From Sarcophilus harrisii (lineage: Eukaryota > Chordata > Mammalia > Dasyuromorphia > Dasyuridae): a stretch of DNA of 64,000 nt. Below the pieces are notes generated by a model. It searched no databases. It had not been told where the DNA came from and was given only the letters and a program-made list of their open reading frames with translations. The translations under genes and the position numbers were made by a program. Location: positions 425,967,669 through 426,031,668 of the forward strand of contig NC_045429.1 in assembly GCF_902635505.1 (NCBI RefSeq). Reading direction: 5' to 3'. Each line of letters starts with the position of its first letter. Positions within the stretch are counted from its first letter, which is position 1. Positions 62,701 through 64,000 of this stretch are shown here, in pieces.

Positions 62701-62843
62701 AAAATGTAAAAATTCATTATAAAGTAATTGGAAACCAGAGAACCCCACTCGAAGACTTTTTGGTATATTTCTGGTGACAAAGTTTTATACTCATATAAAT
62801 GGAGTCATACCATATAATTTCTCTGCATCTGAGCAGTGGCCAT
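32023..62843 (-). CDS. HORMAD1: HORMA domain-containing protein 1, spliced gene (whole coding span)
   Basis: Fourteen coding exons with GT-AG borders join without a frame break to 391 residues (I recall 394 for human). HORMAD1 coats unsynapsed meiotic chromosome axes, supports double-strand-break formation and homologue pairing, recruits checkpoint kinases, and is removed by TRIP13. Residues about 22-226 form the HORMA domain (from [20 protein letters not shown] to the KVKVTTE strand). A low-complexity acidic and serine-rich linker follows, then a basic tail, [15 protein letters not shown], which holds a likely nuclear signal and the closure motif that other HORMADs bind. The HORMA part is strongly conserved with human; the linker (267-370) is much more divergent. 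HORMAD1 rather than HORMAD2 is indicated by the [10 protein letters not shown] block and this tail. The gene lies on the same strand as GOLPH3L, as in human. Confidence 0.97.
32107..33820 (-). other. HORMAD1 intron 14
   Basis: About 1.7 kb, AT-rich, with a TG/TA-rich simple stretch near 32630-32750 and a short L2 tail-like piece near 32765-32825. No other feature seen. Confidence 0.5.
33821..33892 (-). CDS. HORMAD1: HORMAD1 exon 14
   Basis: 72 nt, phase 0, residues 341-364 ([20 protein letters not shown], then SGRK), a basic stretch. Acceptor CTTTTCAG, donor GTGAAT. It aligns with human ANGNQPVKSSKENRKRSQHE. The intron to exon 13 is about 12.3 kb and holds the young antisense LINE-1. Confidence 0.9.
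34205..35041 (-). mobile_element. L2 remnant, antisense, next to the young LINE-1
   Basis: Starts CATTTATTATGCACCTACTA (reversed L2 tail) and continues through AGGACTTTATCCTGAAAGCA and GGATGCTGCAGCAATCCATT. It resumes after the LINE-1 at 36173. Confidence 0.65.
35056..36158 (-). mobile_element. Young LINE-1, 5'-truncated, minus orientation
   Basis: Same subfamily as the copy at 14250 but longer. On the minus strand it shows the ORF2 C-terminus typical of L1: [13 protein letters not shown], then [16 protein letters not shown], then the [16 protein letters not shown] zinc-knuckle-like block, then the 3' UTR. Exact 14-bp target-site duplications (ACTAAATGGGACAT) at 35042-35055 and 36159-36172. 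It lies in HORMAD1 intron 13, in sense with the gene, and the site is inside an antisense L2. The ORF2 part is not one continuous frame. Confidence 0.96.
36241..36263. repeat. (TA)n microsatellite
   Basis: About 11 TA units between the young LINE-1 and a WSINE. Confidence 0.9.
36308..36448 (-). mobile_element. WSINE-type SINE
   Basis: TTGCTGAGGCAATTGGGGTT, CCCAGGGTTACACTGCTAGG, TCAGGTCCTCCTGACTTCAG, GTGCCACCTAGTTGCCCCC. Preceded by a (TA)n run. HORMAD1 intron 13. Confidence 0.85.
36740..37400 (+). mobile_element. Possible LTR-like fossil
   Basis: CTATAAAAGG near 36920 and AATAAATATCCCTTTATAAA near 37331 in the order promoter then poly(A) signal, with the 3' text like that of old MaLR or ERVL LTRs. 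Weak. Confidence 0.3.
38375..39100 (+). mobile_element. Older LINE-1 3' part
   Basis: Worn plus-strand L1 sequence: CCAACCATTCTGGAAAGCAA, TCAATTGGGGAATGGCTGAA, then a 3' UTR with TTACTTGCCATCTCAGGGAA and a G/A-rich tract. Several small indels mark it as old. Intron 13 of HORMAD1. Confidence 0.8.
39270..39412 (-). mobile_element. WSINE-type SINE
   Basis: T-rich head, GCAAGGCAATTATGGTTAAA, TATGGTCACACAGCTAGGAA, TTTATCCATTGCATCATCTC. Confidence 0.8.
39780..41125. other. Purine-rich segment of HORMAD1 intron 13
   Basis: The plus strand is strongly enriched in A and G for over 1 kb (GAGA, AAGG, GGAA throughout). Parts resemble reversed LINE text but no family was identified with confidence. Confidence 0.4.
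41130..41290 (+). mobile_element. L2 fragment (reverse-transcriptase region)
   Basis: ACACTGTGACCACCTTCTCC and TTCCCAGGTTTTCCTGACTA match the L2 DTVDH-coding segment. Confidence 0.5.
41300..43140. other. HORMAD1 intron 13 segment, nothing recognised
   Basis: Unique-looking sequence with a poly(A) run (41346-41363) and a C run near 42538. Two overlapping open frames of about 100 codons near 41300-41750 have no family resemblance. Confidence 0.35.
43149..43345. mobile_element. hAT-like non-autonomous DNA transposon
   Basis: Begins near TTAAGTTCTTTGCCTTTTTT, has CATCATAGACCCCACCTTTG and AGTCAATATGGTGAAGTCTA inside, and ends CCAAGTTAAGAACCCT, giving worn terminal inverted repeats of the GGGTTCTTAAC kind. 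I recall a common mammalian hAT element with this shape; the exact family name is not certain. Confidence 0.55.
44110..44275 (+). mobile_element. MIR-type SINE fragment
   Basis: CAACCTGGGCACATCATTTA, CCTCATCTGTAAAATGGAAG. Confidence 0.55.
45005..46000 (-). mobile_element. L2 remnant, antisense
   Basis: ACATTAAGCACCTTCTACGT, AGATACCAGGAAGCCCCTGG, TGCTTTAGGAAAACAGCTTT, CTTGACAACAATAGGGAAGT in order follow the reversed L2. The stretch 45300-45530 is not recognised and may be a separate insertion. Confidence 0.65.
46236..46319 (-). CDS. HORMAD1: HORMAD1 exon 13
   Basis: 84 nt, phase 0 at both ends, residues 313-340 ([20 protein letters not shown], then GKVFQSNL). Acceptor TTTTAG, donor GTAAGT. 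Clear match to human VEQLVNKTSELDMSES. Confidence 0.94.
46445..46565 (+). mobile_element. MIR-type SINE
   Basis: GAAAGAGCATTGGACCGGCT, GTGACATTGGACAAGTCACA, GTCTCAGTTTCCTTACTTGT, plus orientation, abutting a reversed SINE at 46570. About 125 bp upstream of HORMAD1 exon 13. Confidence 0.65.
46566..46810 (-). mobile_element. MIR-type SINE
   Basis: ACTCACAACAACCCTAGTAG, TTACAGATGAGGAAATTGAG, CAGGGTCACACAGCTAATAA, AGGTCTTCCTGCCTCC. Forms an inverted pair with 46445-46565. Confidence 0.75.
47076..47202 (+). mobile_element. WSINE-type SINE with A tail
   Basis: GACCCTGGAGTCAGGGAGAC, GAGCTCAAATTTGACCTCAA, CTAGCTGTGTGACTCTGAAT, then a run of more than 20 A. Plus orientation, HORMAD1 intron 12. Confidence 0.8.
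47290..48125 (-). mobile_element. Old LINE-1 3' part, minus orientation
   Basis: The plus strand reads the reverse of an L1 3' UTR and ORF2 end (ATTTGTTCAGCCATTTTCCA, TGGGTGCTCCTTTAGTTTCC, AAAAGAGCTGCTAGAAATAT). Old and indel-rich. Intron 12 of HORMAD1. Confidence 0.8.
48187..48260 (-). CDS. HORMAD1: HORMAD1 exon 12
   Basis: 74 nt: completes Glu288 and encodes [20 protein letters not shown] then SHYQ (289-312). The CEEDEIMRS block is shared with human. The intron between exons 11 and 12 is only 78 nt (48261-48338), close to the vertebrate lower limit. Confidence 0.92.
48339..48402 (-). CDS. HORMAD1: HORMAD1 exon 11
   Basis: 64 nt encoding [20 protein letters not shown] and G (267-287) plus the first base of Glu288. 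Acceptor TATATAG, donor GTAGGT. This is in the divergent linker; phase and weak similarity to human DIETKMEEQEKN support it. Confidence 0.88.
48690..49090 (-). mobile_element. Old LINE-1 3' UTR fragment, minus orientation
   Basis: Resembles the 3' UTR portion of the neighbour at 47290-48125 (CCTTGTAACAAATATATGCT, GTCTTTAAGTTTTCCAAAGT). It lies only 290 bp upstream of HORMAD1 exon 11. Confidence 0.65.
50690..50940 (-). mobile_element. MIR-type SINE with an L2-like insert
   Basis: TTTCACAACAATCCTTGAGG, TTACAGATGAGGAGACTGCC, GACTTGCCCAGAGTCAAATT. A short segment like CATAGTAGGCACATAATAGG interrupts it. Confidence 0.6.
52435..52580 (+). mobile_element. L2 3' tail with (ATTC)n, inside L3/CR1
   Basis: GAGTACCTTGAGAGAAGGAA, a T-rich stretch, then GGCTTACACAGTGCTTTGCA and ATAAGCACTTAAGAAATGCT is the L2 3' end pattern. 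It is followed by seven CATT units (52552-52580). Confidence 0.65.
52552..52580 (+). repeat. (CATT)n microsatellite
   Basis: About seven perfect tetranucleotide units at the end of an L2 tail. Confidence 0.9.
52805..53010 (-). mobile_element. MIR-type SINE
   Basis: GAAAGTTTGCAAAGTACTTT, CCCATTTTACAAGTGAAGAA, TTGCCCAGAGTTACACAACT, TGAACTCAGGTCTACTTGAC. Confidence 0.7.
53020..53420 (+). mobile_element. L2 3' end, sense
   Basis: CCAAGGCCCAACTTGGGTTC, TCTGCCTAATGACTCTTTAA, then TCTTTAAGAGCATCATCTAT and TTTTTGTATCCCCAATACCT is the classic L2 3' end. Confidence 0.7.
53808..54095 (-). mobile_element. MIR-type SINE
   Basis: TTTATCCTCATAATAACCCT, TTTTACAGATGAGGAAACTG, GCCCAGAGTCACATAGCTAG, GTCTTCCTGACTCCAGATAC. 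It ends about 110 bp downstream of HORMAD1 exon 10's donor. Confidence 0.8.
54209..54459 (-). CDS. HORMAD1: HORMAD1 exon 10
   Basis: 251 nt: completes Val183 and encodes residues 184-266 ([10 protein letters not shown] to DLEEELMN). It ends the HORMA domain with the [12 protein letters not shown] and KVKVTTE strands that belong to the mobile safety-belt region. Acceptor TTGGTAG, donor GTAAGA. This is the longest coding exon and the clearest match in the gene. Confidence 0.96.
54861..55012 (-). CDS. HORMAD1: HORMAD1 exon 9
   Basis: 152 nt: completes Ser132, encodes residues 133-182 ([12 protein letters not shown] through [18 protein letters not shown] to LFYYDE), and starts Val183. Acceptor TTTTTTAG, donor GTACTA. 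The serine-rich loop differs from human; the helix after DTKK is nearly invariant. Confidence 0.95.
55478..55545 (-). CDS. HORMAD1: HORMAD1 exon 8
   Basis: 68 nt encoding [20 protein letters not shown] and LT (110-131) plus two bases of Ser132. Acceptor TTTTAAG is weak in its last bases but has a T-rich context; donor GTATTT. Strong match to human [17 protein letters not shown]. Confidence 0.94.
55612..55755 (-). mobile_element. WSINE-type SINE
   Basis: T-rich head, GGCTGAGGCAATTGGAGTTA, CTCAGGGTCACATAGCTAGG, GGCTGGTTCTTTATCCACTG. Only 67 bp upstream of HORMAD1 exon 8's acceptor. Confidence 0.85.
55996..56214 (+). mobile_element. Very short young LINE-1 3' end with a split A tail
   Basis: About 180 bp of the 3' UTR of the same young subfamily, from CTTATTGTGTAACTAATTTA to AAAAGGCTATT, then an A-rich tail, a 16-bp unrelated sequence CTATATTCCTTACAGG, and a second A run. 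Exact target-site duplications AAAAATGGACATAA at 55982-55995 and 56215-56228. Located in HORMAD1 intron 7, antisense to the gene. Confidence 0.92.
56230..57650. other. HORMAD1 intron 7 segment, mostly unrecognised
   Basis: AT-rich up to about 57300, then a C/T-rich stretch (57470-57660) whose three open frames are all products of the pyrimidine bias. Confidence 0.35.
57660..58860 (+). mobile_element. L2 remnant, sense, split by a SINE
   Basis: 57680-58030 reads the L2 segment around CTCTATGCAGCCAGCTCCCA; 58440-58860 reads AGACCTTGCACGGCTTTTCC and GAATGCCCACTTGCATGCCA. A SINE at 58035-58250 lies between. The 58500-58830 part is unusually GC-rich, with CpGs kept. Confidence 0.6.
58035..58250 (+). 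mobile_element. MIR/CORE-type SINE inside an L2
   Basis: GAGAGGCAGCACAGTCCAAG, GTCCTGGACTGAAGTCTAGC, CTCCTGGCTGTGCAGACAAG, ACACTTAACCTTGTCAGCTC. Confidence 0.6.
58976..59002 (-). CDS. HORMAD1: HORMAD1 exon 7, a 27-nt micro-exon
   Basis: Encodes VYSNPEDPQ (101-109), phase 0 at both ends. The acceptor TTTTTTACAG and donor GTAAGT are strong. It matches the human YTNPEDPQ segment. The intron to exon 6 is only 157 nt. Confidence 0.93.
59160..59180 (-). CDS. HORMAD1: HORMAD1 exon 6, a 21-nt micro-exon
   Basis: Encodes only LRMVVLA (94-100), a core strand of the HORMA domain. Acceptor TATTTCAG and donor GTAAGT are both strong. The frame is phase 0 at both ends, so skipping would remove seven residues without a shift. 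Confidence 0.92.
59703..59775. repeat. (TA)n microsatellite
   Basis: More than 30 TA units with two single interruptions (TACA, TGTA). In HORMAD1 intron 5. Confidence 0.95.
60278..60314 (-). CDS. HORMAD1: HORMAD1 exon 5 (37 nt)
   Basis: Completes Trp81 and encodes [12 protein letters not shown] (82-93). Acceptor TTTTTTAG, donor GTAAGT. It is recognised by homology and by split-codon agreement with exon 4. Confidence 0.94.
60807..60870 (-). CDS. HORMAD1: HORMAD1 exon 4
   Basis: 64 nt: completes Asp60, encodes [20 protein letters not shown], and ends with two bases of Trp81. Acceptor TTTAG, donor GTAAGC. Nearly identical to the human segment I recall. Confidence 0.95.
61005..61250 (-). mobile_element. 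MAR1-type CORE-SINE
   Basis: Reversed copy: GTTGTTCAGTCTTGTCTGAT, GGTCACACGGTAGTTAAGTG, TTTGAACTCAGGAAGATGAA, CACTGTACCACCTAGCTACT. Intron 3 of HORMAD1. Confidence 0.75.
61675..61805 (-). mobile_element. Old LINE-1 3' end fragment, minus orientation
   Basis: The plus strand reads TTTTTATTTTCAATTCTAAA, then CTCCCTCCCTCCGG and AAGAAATATAATACCCATTA, typical of the reverse of an older marsupial L1 tail. Intron 3 of HORMAD1, about 115 bp from exon 3. Confidence 0.6.
61921..62065 (-). CDS. HORMAD1: HORMAD1 exon 3
   Basis: 145 nt encoding residues 12-59 ([10 protein letters not shown] to GTRYLD) plus the first base of Asp60. Acceptor TTTTAG, donor GTAACA. This is the first part of the HORMA domain, with helix [19 protein letters not shown] and the [10 protein letters not shown] turn typical of meiotic HORMADs. 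Confidence 0.95.
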
Positions 62844-62877
62844 TTTTCCTCACAAAAAGTGTCCAGTTTATTCCAAC
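62811..62877 (-). CDS. HORMAD1: HORMAD1 exon 2 (start codon exon)
   Basis: The ATG at 62841-62843 opens [11 protein letters not shown] (11 residues), and the donor GTATGA follows at 62810. Human starts MATAQLQRTPM, so this short exon is recognised by homology and by exact phase 0 joining to exon 3. A long T-rich tract on the gene strand (62881-62910) and a CACAAG acceptor set the 5' border at 62877, with 34 untranslated bases before the ATG. Confidence 0.92.
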
Positions 62878-63549
62878 CTTGTGAAAAAAAAAAAACAAAA
62901 AAACAAATTTTAACTCCAGATTTTCTTCTTATTCTCACTTTTCTAAAATCCCATCTCTATACATAGTAGGAAAGAATTTCCAACGAAATAAGAGTTGAAC
63001 ACATGGAAAGCTTCCACATCTAAAGTTATATAACTTTTGAAAAATAATTCTTGTATAATTCCCTTATTTTTTATTCTTTGACTAGCACTATCATTATATG
63101 GGAGAAAATAAAAAGCCAAGTTTAATGGTTTGTGAAATTCAGTCACATAAGTAAAAAATCCATAAAAACAACAACAAAAAAAAGGAGTAATAAATACTAC
63201 TGCCTGTTTCTTTACTACGTATTCTTTTTTTTGGTCAGCCTGTCGCACCTGGAAAATCCCTCCGCAAATACTAATAAAAGTTGCCACCCCACTACCCCTT
63301 CATGCCCTCCTCGCCGCCCCTCCCCCCCCCAAAAAAATAATTCCCTTTTCCTTTTCCTTTCAGTCAGCAGTTTTAACAGAGGGTTATTTTTCCTTTACTG
63401 AAACAATACCCTAGGCCCAATTTGACTCCGGCAATTTTCTCAAACCTAAGGAGGAAAAAAAGCACATTCATTTTTTAGGCATCTTGATATTTTTAAACAA
63501 ATCTTTTGCAGTCTCTCAGGAGTTGTGACTTTATTTTAAATTCTTAAGG

Positions 63550-64000
63550 CGGATGACCAGCGCTCGCCCCGCGCCTGGAGCGCCTTCATTAGCCCTATGA
63601 GGGAGGTGCGGCCCGGGCGCGACCTTCGCCTGCAAAACTTTGGGTTGTTGTCTTTTTTTAATTATTTGGCCATTCTGCCCATTCGAGAATGAACTAAGCA
63701 TTAAAGGACCCTTAGGATTCAGCCTGAGTTACTGCAGGTTGGGGAATAACGAGGTAAAGACATAGTTTACAGGGCGCACGGGAAGCCGAATCGTGACAAA
63801 CGCAATCGGGTCGGGGGCCACTCGGTTCTGCGCGAGACGCCCCGCGCACGCACCAGCCGTGGCGCAGCTACACCCCCAGCGGTTAACGCCCGAGGCGCGA
63901 GAGCTCGCGGGCCAATCCCGAGCCCGCGTTCCTCGGCCAATTGACCCAGCCCCGCAGCCTGCCGGGAAGGGTCACGTCGTGATGCTCCAGGCGGACGACG
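63550..64000. promoter_or_regulatory. HORMAD1: CpG-rich promoter region, probably HORMAD1 (runs off the window)
   Basis: CpG density rises sharply from about 63.55 kb to the right edge, directly upstream of the HORMAD1 start-codon exon. Two CCAAT boxes lie at about 63913 and 63939 (GGCCAATCCC and GGCCAATTGA). Exon 2 carries only 34 nt of 5' UTR, so a non-coding exon 1 must lie upstream, here or just before. CpG-island promoters of meiotic genes, HORMAD1 among them, are usually silenced by methylation in somatic cells. Confidence 0.7.

Overview
The window is marsupial genomic DNA, most likely from an Australian (australidelphian) species. The evidence is two host genes that match mammalian proteins exon by exon, a young LINE-1 family with the C-terminal ORF2 and 3' UTR type I associate with Australian marsupials, many CORE/MIR-type SINEs of the marsupial kind, and worn L2 and L3/CR1 LINEs. 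Family names and comparisons with human proteins are from memory; nothing was searched.

Both genes are on the minus strand. GOLPH3L (Golgi phosphoprotein 3-like) covers about 1.1-29.85 kb: coding exons at 2879-3306, 5017-5131, 5772-5903 and 25862-26053, and a probable non-coding first exon in a CpG island at 29.4-30.4 kb. The four exons join in frame to 286 residues. HORMAD1 (meiotic HORMA-domain protein) follows: stop codon at 32023, fourteen coding exons up to the ATG at 62841-62843, and a CpG-rich promoter region at about 63.55-64.0 kb that runs off the right edge. Its exons join in frame to 391 residues, against 394 that I recall for human. The order GOLPH3L-HORMAD1, both on the same strand, is that of human 1q21.

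The rest is intron and flank filled with transposon fossils: three young LINE-1 3' ends (14.25-15.1, 35.06-36.16 and 56.0-56.2 kb), a somewhat older one (27.94-28.23 kb), older LINE-1 pieces, L2 and L3/CR1 remnants in both orientations, SINEs, hAT-like DNA transposon remnants and a few LTR-like stretches. Several insertions keep target-site duplications that date them relative to their neighbours.

I found no sign of an undescribed biological system. The main points of interest are the complete HORMAD1 exon map, an apparent short 3' transduction in a tiny LINE-1 insertion, nested insertions with clean duplications, an AT-rich near-palindrome, and promoter motifs in the two CpG islands. No tRNA, rRNA or CRISPR locus was seen.
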